Positions 23,885 through 35,628 are shown, counted from the stretch's first letter. The stretch is 64,000 bases of DNA from Dimargaris cristalligena (GCA_027576995.1 JANBQC010000044.1:6061-70060), one strand, 5' to 3'. The notes: generated by a model from the sequence alone, not told the origin. Program-made: numbers and translations.

Positions 23885-24216
23885 TCATTAATGTATATTT
23901 TAAAATCCTTAACGCGATAAAATACTAGGGAATTACATTGTCCTATGAATCATGTTCAGTGGGGTTGCTTTGTGAGTTCGTTTTTTATATACTTTGCTGA
24001 ACTGTAGTAGGGCTTACTCTCCTAGGTTGGGACTGAATCCACGTGTGAGTCGTTTATTGGTGTCGCTATAAGCCATATCGATGCATGCTGATATATAAAA
24101 ATTACAAATCACCTCGTAGGAAAGTAGAGGTAAGACTAGGTGAATGTCGAGTTTGAGAACATCCGTCATCGGTAGGGTGGAATCGGAAATCGGCCAGGTG
24201 AAGCGTTTGGGCCAGT
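23885..24216. other. Intergenic between convergent genes
   Basis: 3' flanks of the RRM gene (plus) and TRAPPC5 (minus); nothing else seen. Confidence 0.55.
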
Positions 24217-25085
24217 CTAACCCTTGAGTAATTCCTCGCGTTTCAGCACCTCAGGACTGAGTTTGATTAAAAAGATGGTTCGTAGGGGTTTGTTGTCGAC
24301 TGGCATAGTATGGGCAGTAACACGGGCGGCCTAAATAAATGGAACGCCGGTATATCCATATCCATATATATATAACAAGTGTCATGATTGGGAGGTTAGA
24401 GTTTCGACGTTTGACTGACCCGTGGATATCTCAGAAATGGCAATTGGGACTAGGTGGTTTCGGAGCAGGCGAAGGGGATGAGACAAATATGCCAAGTGGA
24501 AGCTTATGTGGCGTTTTATCTCTATACATAGGGTGGTGGTGGGATACTTACGCATTGGCAGCCGTGCAGTACGCCTTCAATAATACCGGCCACGTAGGCA
24601 TTACAGTTGAACTGCGAAAGCTCCCGCGGCACTGAAACAAACCGACTCACGATAGGTTCGTTGTCATACAGCATGTACTCGTCTTCGTTGTCGGTACTTT
24701 TCTCCAGTGCGTTGGCCTGTTTTCCGAACAGGGCTTTCCAAATGACATTGTGGATAAAATAGAGCACGTTAAGCACCCGGGTTTCCCGGCGCGGACTCTT
24801 TTCCCGCCACATGGTCAATTCGAGCATGCGGACCCCGATGCCGAAGCCTAGGGCGCTAAGCTTCCGCTCGAAATCCTGGATCCCCTCCACCCGGTTCTGA
24901 GTGTACTGTAGCATCTCGGAGAATAGAAAGCTAAAGGCGCTCAGGTTGACCTCGGTGGTCTGGGTGCGGTTCAAGTGGCGGTCCAGAATGGAAGCGCGGC
25001 GGCGGTTGGTTGCCGTGCCACGGGTCTCGGCTTGGGTGTTGGACGGCCCCAAGCGGCTCGGCATCTGGGAAATGATTTTGGACAT
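24217..25085 (-). CDS. TRS31: TRAPP complex subunit 5 (Trs31), two exons
   Basis: Exon 1 is 25085-24552 and exon 2 is 24330-24217, both phase 0, with donor GTAAGTAT and acceptor TTTAG. The product has 215 residues. The family landmarks are clear: RRASILDRHLNRTQTTEVNLSA, FSFLFSEMLQYTQNRVEGI, LGFGIGVRMLEL, REKSPRRETRVLNVLYFI, VWKALFGKQANALEK with Ile for Val, EPIVSRFVSVP, and FNCNAYVAGIIEGVL. The second exon supplies the final strand and helix (ARVTAHTMP, LRTIFLIKLSPEVL). TRAPPC5/Trs31 is a Bet3-fold core subunit of the TRAPP vesicle-tethering complexes that activate Ypt1/Rab1 in ER-Golgi traffic. The start MSKIISQMPSRLG is preferred to the longer upstream frame, as the extra 36 residues are not conserved-looking. 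Confidence 0.93.
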
Positions 25086-25617
25086 GGTGGGGCAGGTTAT
25101 TAAAGGGAAGGTATAAGCGACAGAGTATCTGGGGGTAGTGTCAGTTGGGGGAGATGGACAAGTCAAGGAAAGGCCTTTAGCATGCTATGAAGAGGAGGTG
25201 AAATGAACAGGCCGTTTGGTACTAGTGGGTATGAAAAGCACCCTCACCTACTCTTCCTTTCAGCTCAACGGGTCTCCCTAGATTATTCTAGGACCCATTT
25301 GATAGCTCTTCTATAAAGGACATTTGTGAGGAAAGGGGCCGTGAATAGACAGCAATACGAAGCAGTCGCCCTATATGTCACCCTGAACCCTCACCCTATT
25401 CCTTCATCTGCAGAACAATTACGACTATTTTGGCGACTTTTGCTCTAGTAAAACAATCGACAAGTACTTTATTGGAGAGCTAGCGGCTCAATAAAATGGG
25501 AGCAAACAAGTAGTCCAACAATAACCACCATACCCTACTATACGACAGGCGGCCAATCCTGTATATGTAGCGATAGCCTTCGCTAGACCAGGCAGCTGCC
25601 CGCCAAACCTAGCTAGT
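25086..25617. other. Intergenic between TRAPPC5 promoter and capping-enzyme 3' end
   Basis: No supportable gene; carries TRAPPC5 upstream DNA and the 3' flank of the capping-enzyme gene. Confidence 0.5.
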
Positions 25618-28488
25618 CTATTGTCCGACCCGGGCTTTGTAGGCAGTGCGAATCTCTGCGCTCTGCTTTATGAGCTCCTCCTCTTCCACACCATCCCGGA
25701 TACTTTGCAGGATCTTGTCCACTACCGATGCGTGGTTACCATGCGGCTTATCTTCCCGGAACCGCATAAATTTCCACTTGGCTGGTGGGTTGTGGTGCGG
25801 GTCGTAGCAAACTTCAACAATACGGTTCTCAAATTGGATATTATTGCGCCGGAAACTATATCCAGGTGTAGAAAAGAGCAGTCGTAGATGTCCAGGGTGA
25901 GTAAAGTGCTCCATTTGGAGTGCGGCTATAGTCGCCTTCGTCGTTTAGAAACCTACTAATAAATGCCCCGAGCATTACATCAACTTACTCTCTCCAGTCG
26001 GCGTCAGTCACCGCCATCTCGGCAAAGGGTGTATAGTCCTTCCCGCCCTGCCATACCGACAACACAAACATGGGCTTTTGGGACGACTCACTACCCGTAG
26101 GGTAGCGAAGGTTTACCCGGAAATCTACAGAGTTCTCGTCGGCGGCCTTCCACTTGAGCCTAATATGCCACGTAGGAGTCGTATAATGGAAGTATCAAAA
26201 GAGTTGGGTGAGACGACTATTCCAGGATGAATACCTGGGGGGCGGGGGTAGGTCGCGTTAACAAAGTCAATTGTTTGGGGTGGGGTGTGCAAAAACTAGA
26301 TTCAGTTGGACCATATAATTTCCGTTCTTATTACAGCGACAGTAGCTGGGCGGATTGCACCGGCGGCTGGAACTTACATCTTCTCTGTGGTGCCTACTAC
26401 GTAGGGGGCATTCACAGAAGTAAAGATTAACCCGTCATTCTTGTGGTGTAGTTTAGGGATCTCTTCCTTAAGTACCTTGGGGGCGCCGTACGAAAACTGC
26501 ATGTACTTGAGTATAATACTGTGGGTTCAGTATAATTCGTATCAACTATACCAGAAAAGGGATAGTTAGTGGCTGGTCGGGAGAGTCTTACACAGAGAGT
26601 AAACCACTAGTTAGGGACAACCTATTCAATAATTACAGCCTCAGTAGCCTGGATGATGGAACTTATAGAAATATTGTCGACATGACGTACGTAAATGGCG
26701 TCGATCGAGCAAACGAGGGGTTGGCTTTCATCAGAGTGTTGAACGGTAAAATAACGTGTTCATTAAGGTACTGGTATTAGGGGCATATGGTGGGTCAATT
26801 ATATCATTATTAATTAAAATGTATGGGATTGTGTGTTTGCCATCAACCACGGACAGGGACAGGGTTGGGTTAATTCAATGAGCCGTCAAACAAGTAATTA
26901 CTGCCCCAAGGTTGTAAATAAGGCAGTGCAACCCCGGCGAATCAAGTAACCCTAGCATTTCGAGGGTACATTGGATGGTTTATATAACTTACCCCCAGTC
27001 GATTGGTTAGTGGACGGTCTGTGACACATTTTCCTCCGACGGCCAGTAAATCGAAGCAATAGAGACGCAGATAACTCTAGAAAATAATTGACCATATATT
27101 CAAGGACATGGGGGTTATTACATAGGTGGGGCTGAAGTGGATCCCTGTGGGAGTAGGGGGAGCGCAGCTTCCTGGTCTTGATAGACCCCATTAATGGTAT
27201 AGTACTTTGGAAAACTCACCCGGCCATTGGGCTCCCGATCAATAATCAACTCGCCATCGAATAAGGTTCCATTGTGGAACTTGGGTCGGGCCGGGTCACT
27301 TGGAATAGGAATATATAGCTGAGGGACATGTCGGTAAATGTTCTTTCGGTCAATCTATACGGTGCAGGTAGGGAGGTAGACATAGTATCATCACCCAGAA
27401 TATTGGTTCAATTACGGGACACGTTGGGTTCCACAGGGGGTGTCGGGTTCGGTTCATAAGGATCTCCATGAGGTGCTTGTCCAGCCGCCCTGAAGGGTCT
27501 AGAGGTGTGGATACTTACCAAGTAGGTTTCTGGGTGACCCATGGAGCTAAAGACGGCGTAAACGAGACACCGTACTCCGTCGGATTTTTCGCAAACAAAA
27601 AAGCTGCCAAGTGCGAGTGGGTGGGGCATAGTGGTGCAGAAATGTGAGTGAACATCCTGGGGTTACAGCGTAGGGGATTGGATAGTCTAAATACACCCCC
27701 TGCGAGCTAAACCGAAATAGTGCCACCCGAAGTTTCCTCTGCACCCCGGCATCTTGGCTAACTGCTGCAAACCTCAAAGAACCAATAGTCGGGTAAAAAG
27801 TACCGCATTGACTGAGCTTGCTAATATTAAAAGGGTACTTTCTATATTATCTCAGGGAATTATACTTACTCTTCATTCTTCAGGGTGTCGATGTGTTCCT
27901 TGAGAAAACTAACTGGCTGGGCACCTGTGCCATCATTAATAGACCCCGGGTTTTGATACAAAAAAGCACCGGGAGAGTATGGTTAGAAATAGCCCGCCGC
28001 CGGCACTAATCCGTGTAAATATCACTATTACATACACGCAGAGTTGCCAATGTTCCGAGCTAGGTGACACTACTTACCTGGAAAACTGAGAAACGGGACA
28101 GAGAAGTCGATTAAGGATATCGGGCAGGTTGTTGGTGGTGGGGAGAGGCCGAGTAGAAAATTGAAATGGCGCATCGGGGTAGCATTCGGATAGTTGCGGA
28201 ACAGTGGGTTAGTCGTTCACGTCAATTCCTAACGAAATTCACTCCTTCTAGGGTTGTAGGAGGGGGGGGGTTCAGCAATACAAATGACCCAGAGCGGGGT
28301 CAGGCTAACCATGCCAATACAAGAATAGGGTCGGTCTAGCGTGGCACTTACCGCTCGTGGTTCAGCTGCAGTAGTTGAGCCACCTTTGTCCGAAGCTCTT
28401 TTGCATACTGGAGGTCCACCGGACTGCCGGGGATGTCGGGGATGACACCATCCACTGAAGTAATCGGCCTAGTAGGGGGCATGGACAT
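25618..28488 (-). CDS. CEG1: mRNA guanylyltransferase (capping enzyme), ten exons with 8-nt micro-exon
   Basis: Exons on the minus strand: 28488-28352, 28085-28078, 27924-27870, 27603-27519, 27354-27220, 27076-26993, 26770-26691, 26518-26378, 26159-25989, 25855-25618. All phases agree and give 377 residues. Exon 2 is eight bases and completes ERFPGAQPVSF, a family hallmark. The nucleotidyltransferase motifs run in order: motif I FFVCEKSDGVR (Lys accepts GMP; Ser replaces the common Thr), IDRKN, DGELI, LYCFDLLAVGG, MQFSYG, NDGLIFT, LKWKAADENSVDF, then the OB-fold with NRIVEV, WKFMRFREDKPHGNH. It transfers GMP to the diphosphate end of nascent pre-mRNA in the nucleus. There is no fused triphosphatase domain, as is normal for fungi. 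Only fragments of it are visible as intact ORFs. Confidence 0.95.
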
Positions 28489-29047
28489 GTTTGAAATGCG
28501 GGAGCGGAGGACAGGTGGGCTGTAATGCAGGCAAACAGAGGTGGGTAAATAGCTGATAAAGATCGGAAGGGAGACACAGGCGATGGCGGCTTAGGGATAT
28601 ATTATGGCAGCCTTTAGCGGGGAGAAGTAGCATTGGACCTGGCACCACCCACCCAAAAGCAAGGTGGAGGGAGGGAGGGCCAGCGTCCTTAAACGAACAA
28701 TCAAAAATTGATTGGGATTGCCTACTATGCCAGTGTAAGGGTTTATTCGCGGGACCTACGCTTTAATCTTTCGCCTTCGTGGCAAGCAGGGCTTTCCATT
28801 CTATATTCCGGGGTTAGTATGCTTTATTAACGAAAAGTCCGGTTGACCCTCACTTTTCACTATATATTCTAGGTATGTTATTCAGGGTTTACAAGGATGC
28901 CCAAAGAGCGGGAAGGGGAATCAGGGTGGAGTTGGGGCAAGGGTATTTCCCCCTCCGAAGCCCCGCCTGGTCAGCAAAAAGCGGTTACATTACAATGCCC
29001 ACGAACGGGGCGAGACACAGCCGGGGCAGGCTGAATACAATGGCCGA
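28489..29047. other. Intergenic, no supported gene
   Basis: Capping-enzyme promoter region and the 3' flank of the transporter gene. No transcription unit is evident. Confidence 0.5.
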
Positions 29048-30481
29048 TTAGTGGTGAGCAGGGGCACTTTCCGCATGCTCACCAATATGTTTAACCAAAC
29101 CCTGGATGGCTTGGATACTTCCGATTACCAGGCCCACGACTCCCAGAATGAGAATCACTACGCCGAAGACTCGCTCGCGCCAGTTGAGGATGCCGATGCC
29201 GAAGAGTTTGACGTACCAGACCAGCGGGAAAATAAAGAAAACGGCCGTAGTGGACAGCGCACCAACCAGATTCAGTACGTCCGAAAAGTACGGGATGGCG
29301 GCCGCGATACCAAATAGGGCGGCCACGACCAAACTCCGAAAGATGAACCGCACCACGAACTCCTTGACCTTGCCAAAACGCTCGACGGTGATATTGCGGC
29401 TCTTTTCAATTTCCAGGGCAAAGGTGGTCAACATGATGGGGGCGGCCAAAATAACGTGTAAACTAATCAGGATAAGCGCAATCGTCTTGGGGATCCCGTT
29501 GCGTAGATTCGACAGGATCGGTGATACGGTAGTATTGCCGTACACGGCGTAGCCGCAAATGGCCATGAGCAGATACATTGAACAGGTGCTCACCATACCC
29601 ATAGTCAGAACTTTGGGCCAGTCCCGCGGCTGCTTCATGGAAGCTTCGACGTGGGGGTACACCACGTTACCGGAAAAGGCGAAGCTGATCGAGGCGATAG
29701 CGGAGGGTAAAGACGTGATGGACAGCGCGGTGTAGGTGATATGGCTCTGAGCGTGCACCGCGGCAAACTCCGAGAACCCCACCACTACGGCGACTACTAC
29801 CACCACCACGGTGGCGACCAGACCAAAGAGGGCCAAGATAGCTACTTCCTTCATGGACTTCATCACCACAAACGGGGCCCACATGACCAAGGACACGATG
29901 CACTGGCACACCTTGGCCCCAATATGCACGTTCACCTGTTCCAGTAGCCCGTTGATGTTATCACCCGCCAGGATAATGTAAATACAGACGGTTCCGAGGA
30001 TATAGAGATAATGGAAAAAGTAGGTAATGTACAGGCCTGGCTTGCCGAAAGCGGCCTCTCCGACCTCCGGGTAGCTGGATAACCGTCTGGTCCGATCGTA
30101 ATATAAACACCGGATTAGAATGGTTCCGGAATAAACCCCGATAAACCCGGAAAGGAAAATAAGGACAATACCTAGCCAACCGCCCTCACTGAGGGCATAG
30201 GGCAGTTGGAGGACACCGGTACCCGCCACAACACACACAATGTTAACGAATGCCGCCCAGTTAGAGGCCGTCCGTTGGGTGGTTTCGAACTCGTATCTGA
30301 AGCTCTCCCCGTCACTGCCACTGCCCTCCAGTGAAAGGTTATCGCTCTTGTCGTCGCCATAATCGCGCTTCTTGGTATCGCTCTTGTCATCACGGATGCT
30401 GGGTTTCCTGGATTCGCCAGAGGTGGACTGGTCATCGCCAGGTGTAGTGCCGTCATATTTGACCTCTTCAATATCAGCCAT
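29048..30481 (-). CDS. Amino acid transporter, AAAP family (AVT-like)
   Basis: Intronless, 477 residues. The first 70 residues are hydrophilic and acidic (DDKSDTKKRDYGDDKSDN), a cytosolic tail. The transmembrane part begins RTASNWAAFVNIVCVVAGTG and VLQLPYALSEGGWLGIVLI, the AAAP (PF01490) first-helix signature. Then follow about ten further hydrophobic segments, including GDNINGLLEQ in the third loop, AIASISFAFSGNVVYPHVEA, STCSMYLLMAICGYAVYGN and LSTTAVFFIFPLVWYVKLF. Fungal relatives (Avt1-Avt7) move amino acids across the vacuolar membrane by proton exchange, and the vertebrate relatives are the SLC32/36/38 carriers. Substrate and direction cannot be read from sequence. The lack of introns contrasts with its neighbours. 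Confidence 0.9.
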   Translation of the reverse strand: MADIEEVKYDGTTPGDDQSTSGESRKPSIRDDKSDTKKRDYGDDKSDNLSLEGSGSDGESFRYEFETTQRTASNWAAFVNIVCVVAGTGVLQLPYALSEGGWLGIVLIFLSGFIGVYSGTILIRCLYYDRTRRLSSYPEVGEAAFGKPGLYITYFFHYLYILGTVCIYIILAGDNINGLLEQVNVHIGAKVCQCIVSLVMWAPFVVMKSMKEVAILALFGLVATVVVVVVAVVVGFSEFAAVHAQSHITYTALSITSLPSAIASISFAFSGNVVYPHVEASMKQPRDWPKVLTMGMVSTCSMYLLMAICGYAVYGNTTVSPILSNLRNGIPKTIALILISLHVILAAPIMLTTFALEIEKSRNITVERFGKVKEFVVRFIFRSLVVAALFGIAAAIPYFSDVLNLVGALSTTAVFFIFPLVWYVKLFGIGILNWRERVFGVVILILGVVGLVIGSIQAIQGLVKHIGEHAESAPAHH

Positions 30482-31922
30482 GGTGATGAGACGCGGTAGA
30501 CAATATGAGCCGGGGATAGGTGGGGAGAGGGGGGTTGGAGTGAACGAAAAGCCGGAGGGGCAATATAACCCTTGTTATTGGGGTGGGCACTTGTCAACAA
30601 CTGGTGTTGCCGTGTACTAACGGGCCTGTCGATTAATAAAGATACTTAGGTTGGTAAGAAGTCCCGCAAATTCTGTCCGTAATACGTGGAGGCGGATTAG
30701 GAAATAGAGTATTTTAGTAAAAATTGGACAGGCGAATTGGGGAATATAAACTAGCAAAGTAAATCAATGGCCATACCACCTTGGCTAAAAATAATAATAG
30801 CTGATTTACAGAAAATAATTAATAATTGTCGTATCGAAAATTCACTAGGTCAAATAAGGAGATTTCGTCAGGGTTGGGGTCAAGGTCGAAAAGGTGTATG
30901 TGATAGACGTTTGCAGCCGATCTGGCCGGACTCAGGGAAGACGGTCATAGTAATCATGTTGCCGAGGGTTTCAGTTCGCTCATAACAATGGCCGAAGTAT
31001 GAATCACCCCCTCCCTGACGAATGTCTCGGCCATTTCCCCTGGACTACTACTACTACATCGCCACCCCTTCAACGCTAAAAGACAAGGGCATTTCTACAG
31101 CAATGTTCTGCTAGCGACTGGGATCCAGACGAGTGAGACATCAACAAGTATATGAGCCATTAGGGCGTCATAGAACCCCTGCGTGGTTTCGGGTCTCTTT
31201 TCCGGTTTTTAATCGGGATTTTGGGTGTTTCATACTCCAAAGGAATATTTAAATCTCATCGGGCAGTAATCGGCGAATCGCGCTTACATTTCTATCTACA
31301 GGTTGCCTAGTCTAGAATACTAGTCTAGTCAGCAGTAGCCGTCGCTATGGGCAATTAAACCGGAATTCTATTAGAAGGTGGCTGGATGACGGCCATTGGC
31401 TGTTTTAATGGTGGTTTGGTTAACTTACAACTGCTCAGGGTTACCAACCCTCAGACACCCACTAGGCGCGCAAGGCCCGGTATACGTGTAGGCCTTTGTC
31501 CACACCATTCAACCAGCCCCATCAGCAACCATGTATTGCAGTTTACGGTGGAATAGAATTCTAATAGCTGGCGTTCCCTAGATCAAATGTACTGATTTTT
31601 CAATAACATTCTCAGCTACTCTATTACCCGTCCAGGTCTAAGCTGGGGTGATATGGGTAGTTTAATTACAGTGGTGGTTATAATATACATAGAGAATATG
31701 GTACAAAAAGATGCAGTCGGCGCCAAGAGATGCTACGAAACGGTTCCCATGAATAGAGGCCAGAAATCGTGGGATCAGAGTCTCAGATGCCACTCCATGG
31801 ATTCCCGATTGCCAAATTGAGAAGAGCGAACGGGGGAATAGAGATGGGTTGCGATTGGGTTGGAGGGATTGCCCTTATCATTAGCGTATCGCCTCTCCTT
31901 ATCTAGGAGAATGAAGTTGTTA
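30482..31922. other. Gene-poor AT-rich region
   Basis: About 1.4 kb with only short, unconvincing frames. A palindromic TAGAATTCTA appears near 31555, and a related CGGAATTCTATTAG near 31361, which may be remnants of a repeat. No gene or RNA identified. Confidence 0.4.
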
Positions 31923-32357
31923 TCAGGCCCTCGGCGGGTGCCATATTGAGCGCACAACTGCCGAGGAGAAGCGCTTGACCCGACGGAACAAATGACTCGG
32001 GTAGTAGTGGCCGGAGGTGCTAGTGCCCTTCCTAAGGGACCCGATGCTGCTGGGTGGGCCGGTTGAGGTTGTGGAGAGCAAGGAGCCTTGGCGGTGCAGG
32101 CGATATTCGGGATAGCGGTTTCGAGCCAGTCGGAATTTGCACATGGAACAGCCACACTTACGGTGACAAGTGCAGATGCAGACATCCAGGGACATGCAGT
32201 TTTGGGTTAGGCAGGGGTAACACGGGAGGTCCAGAGTACGACAGTGGGCTTTAAGAAACATGGTTACGACGAATTGCGTGGGGTGTGAAGCTGTCTTGGT
32301 AGATGGGCTTGTGCAAGAGTTGATGGATAAGTTATCGTCCGGTGGAGTTTCGAACAC
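31923..32357 (-). CDS. Cys-rich hypothetical protein
   Basis: Open frame of up to 144 residues, with an internal Met at 32261 (MFLKAHC) as a possible start. The central part contains eleven cysteines in about 38 residues (HCRTLDLPCYPC, NCMSLDVCICTCHRKC, GCSMCKFR), suggesting a zinc-binding or disulfide-rich module. The C-terminal half is basic and Ser/Thr-rich (SLLSTTSTGPPSSIGSLRKG, FRRVKRFSSAVVRSIWHPP). I do not recognise the family. A GTAAGT sits inside the Cys-rich codons at 32149-32154 (minus strand). An intron starting there cannot be ruled out, which would shorten or change the C-terminal half. Confidence 0.4.
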   Translation of the reverse strand: MFETPPDDNLSINSCTSPSTKTASHPTQFVVTMFLKAHCRTLDLPCYPCLTQNCMSLDVCICTCHRKCGCSMCKFRLARNRYPEYRLHRQGSLLSTTSTGPPSSIGSLRKGTSTSGHYYPSHLFRRVKRFSSAVVRSIWHPPRA

Positions 32358-33687
32358 TGGGGTTGAAGGGTTGGCCGGGGGGTGATTGGGGTTGGATTAA
32401 AGGCCCAATGGATTCGGGTGCCCTGTGGAGACAACTGGAAAGGATATAACTATTAAAGGGTCGGAGTTCCGGATTACAGGGGAATGATAGGAAATCCGGA
32501 GCACGAGTCAGGTACACAGAGGGCCAGGAATGCGAGTCAATGGTATCGGCAAATAAATGGAGTAAATTACTTAATAACGAAAATTTATAGGATGGGGCAG
32601 TGTACACGTAGAGAGGCGGTTGAGTGCCGTTATAAACGAACTCCGTAGAGTTGGAAGGCCCGGGGAGAGGCAGTGATAAGGAGAGCCGGCCATTATTGGG
32701 CTAAGATATAGGCTAGTACAGAGTAATGACTTCAGTAAATCAGTTGGCCCATCTGGGTTGGGCCAGTCGAAACACCAGGTGTTTGCTGGGAAACACAGCA
32801 GGCAAGTGAGAAGCAACTCCCATGTGAATGTCTGGCCAGGTGGAATAAACTGCCGGTGAAGTGAGGGGGCTAGGCAGGGGATTTTACGGTGCATCCCCCA
32901 AACGACATGGCAAACTAGCTTGCCTGCCGGGCTGCTGCTTAAACGACTAAAACTGGGGGAGGAGGCCTAGAGACCCGTGGTCCTCGATGTAATGTTAGCG
33001 GGAACTATCTCATCAATGTGCTTATACACAGTGGACAGGTATGAATATAGAAGACTTCGGACTGGCGAGTCCAAAATGGTGGTATTTACCATCAATAGCC
33101 TCCCTTTTCTTGGAAAATCCCGATAAATAACCCATCCACAGCGTTAGACCCCACGCATGACATATTATAATGGCGAATACTGTCCTGGATTTGCCTTCCA
33201 GCTTCTTGTTCACGGTCATCTGGCCGATAAGCGGATAATCCACCGGTGCATCTCACTACTTCACCATTCCCGTACAGCCATGGTCCGGCTGGGAAACAGG
33301 CCCGCTGTTTCGGTCTCGGGAATTGTGAGCATGCAAATATTACTTTTAACATATACCTCTGGTAGGCATTGGCTGACAAGTCATAGCAGCTACCACGATG
33401 CCATTGTAGATTTTACAACACCCTTCTTTGCTCGCCTCATATTTTGAAAGATAACTATTTTATTACGTTTCCCAGTATCTGGACCAGAATTAGGATCACG
33501 GGGTCGGTACATTTGGAATCAACGTAGCTTAGTGATACCCATTTTTTCTATGGACTCGACTACTTGAAATAGTCGACAGCAAATAGTTAGTATATTATCA
33601 AAACCGTTTCGATTTGTTCGAAGGGCATACAATGCCACCTTCTTGAGAACCGGCCTGCCAGGGCCGTATTCTAGCCAAGCAAATACC
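32358..33687. other. Intergenic, no supported gene
   Basis: Several overlapping minus-strand frames (32332-32607, 32571-32894, 33022-33379, 33519-33710) without signal peptides, domain patterns or splice support. No transcription unit is clear. Confidence 0.4.
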
Positions 33688-34308
33688 TTAGTAGTTGAAA
33701 ATAAGCTCATCGTGCTGCTGAATGCAATGGATTAGTGCATCTAGGAAACTAACCGCTCTATCATTATTAAGTTGAAGTTCGAACGTGACAAAGCCTTCCA
33801 GTAGCTGGTGTTTTTGAAAGCTCTTCGCGACATAGTGTTGGTGGTTATTTTTAAGTTTAGAGCATTCGAGGTCGCCGCCTAGAACCAGCCCTAGCCCATC
33901 GTCCGACTTACGATAGAATAGCCCGTATATCTTGCAGGAATCACGACTATAGGAGTCTAGACGGCCAATTTCGCGAAGCTTATCGGCAAGTCTGCCGTTT
34001 TCGATAAACTTGGCTGTGTCCTTCATGCGCTTACAGAGATTTTGAGCGATTTGAATCGAACCGGCGGTAGTCATCATGGAATGGCCTATCATGCTGGTAT
34101 CGAGCTTGAGTTTCGCGCGGGCTGCGAAATCTCTGGCCCGTGCCCGCGTACCTAATGGGTTTTGCAACGCGCCACCCTGTTCACCAAACTCGGTTACATT
34201 GGACAGGTAGGAGGAGACTCTGCGGGGATTGGGCGGGCTGGTTTGAACAGAGACAGTACCAGTCACCATATAGAAAACTACAAGCGTAAGATAGGTTGTG
34301 ATGCGCAT
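33688..34308 (-). CDS. Small secreted protein of unknown function
   Basis: Single exon of 206 residues. It opens with a strong signal peptide (MRITTYLTLVVFYMVTGTVS, cleavage near SVQT). The mature protein is mixed helical and has only four cysteines after the signal peptide (NLCKRM, DSCKIYG, LECSKL, IHCIQQ), allowing two disulfides. The codons are less GC-biased than in housekeeping genes nearby, and the gene stands alone in a gene-poor AT-rich tract between 32.4 and 36.5 kb. I recognise no domain. The features fit a lineage-specific secreted protein or effector-like candidate, but there is no direct evidence for a host role. Confidence 0.65.
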   Translation of the reverse strand: MRITTYLTLVVFYMVTGTVSVQTSPPNPRRVSSYLSNVTEFGEQGGALQNPLGTRARARDFAARAKLKLDTSMIGHSMMTTAGSIQIAQNLCKRMKDTAKFIENGRLADKLREIGRLDSYSRDSCKIYGLFYRKSDDGLGLVLGGDLECSKLKNNHQHYVAKSFQKHQLLEGFVTFELQLNNDRAVSFLDALIHCIQQHDELIFNY

Positions 34309-35484
34309 ACTGGATACCGGCCAATTGAAGTGGATAGGAAAGCTGTAGATGGTTGAGGATATAGACTAGAAACATATAGAGGTAGTAAATATAAATAAGT
34401 AACGCCCAGTTTAGCCATACATAAGACAATGCCAGATAGATAAGCTACTCATAAACGGCTGGGAACAAGAGGTCATTTTATACCTCACCATTCCCCACCG
34501 ACAATCCACTTTTAGGTGGCGCCCTACTTGGGTTATTCCGGATCCCCTATGGATAAAACTATGGAAAAATTAAAACATGGCCTATTCGGAATACTAATCA
34601 ATGATAGGGTTGTACGGTGGGGTCACCTTAAGTGTAACTCCAGAAACAACGGCAGAACCCTTCTCGACCCAATCCGTGGCCTTTTACGGGGTTACAGCAT
34701 ATAGTTATGCGACCCCTCCTCTCTTCACATCGGCAACTTATATCCATGCCATTGATTTTCCGGTTATTTGAAGTAAGACGAGCCTCCCCAGCGGAGGGTA
34801 GTACCAACAGCCTGGTATCACTGTCGAATAAAAAGGTCTACATGGTCAGGGGGGCGCATTACACTTGCCAAAGTGCCAACTAGTCAATGTCAACCAAAGT
34901 CCAGCATGCCTGATCAATCGGGACATAATTATAAAGCCGTAGTTGCAAAGTTTTGTGCTCCGCGAGGGAAAACCAGCTTCCTTAGGGATGCCCGAATACC
35001 CTTATATCATCCGCTGCCTGGGGTAAATAAATGAGGAAAGGAATGAGAGGCCACATCCATTCGGTGACTATTATATGGTTAATTGGCATCAAATATATAC
35101 AACTTGTGACGTTAAAGGTATAGCCACTAGGCCTACGTTTAAATAGATATCACCATCTCTTTCTAGAGGTGGAATTCAAAGAATCGGATTATTGAGCGGA
35201 GCGGACGAGTCAGTTATTACGGACTAGCGTAAGCGTGTAGTCTACTTGATCACTCAGCGGGTGCAATCTGGCAAAAGGATCGGCTTCCCACATTAACGGC
35301 TGTTGCGAGCTACCGCCACATCCATAGCCGCTCGGGGACTCCTCTTTCTTATCTGTAGGTTGGTCTTCTCAAAATACCCATGCACCAGCCGCCGGGAGTG
35401 ATTAGAGGGTACTATGTATGTGACATGAGGAATCATTAGCCTCATAAGCTACGTAATATAATGGGCCGGCCTGGTCGACGAAGA
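34309..35484. other. Gene-poor AT-rich region
   Basis: No gene, RNA or repeat family other than the adjacent MITE is visible. Confidence 0.45.
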
Positions 35485-35628
35485 ATATGGGTGAACTTCA
35501 AACCAGCTGTACAAGGTTTTACATAATAGGTGTATGGGCGAATATATGTGAGAATAGCTTTAAACCAGTAATATTGGCCGCATCCAATGGATTTTTCATT
35601 ATACAGCCTGAATGAACTTCTCCCATAT
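35485..35628 (+). mobile_element. MITE copy 3
   Basis: A 144-bp element beginning ATATGGGTGAACTTCAAACC and ending TGAACTTCTCCCATAT. It is close to copy 1 over its whole length (shared GCGAATATATGTGAGAATAG), so both moved recently relative to copies 4 and 5. TA flanks TGGG and CCCA. Confidence 0.8.

Noticed and set aside
31350..31575. Possible transposon bounded by GAATTCTAT motifs
   Set aside because: The match is mostly the internal palindrome TAGAATTCTA; the flanking bases do not pair as terminal repeats.
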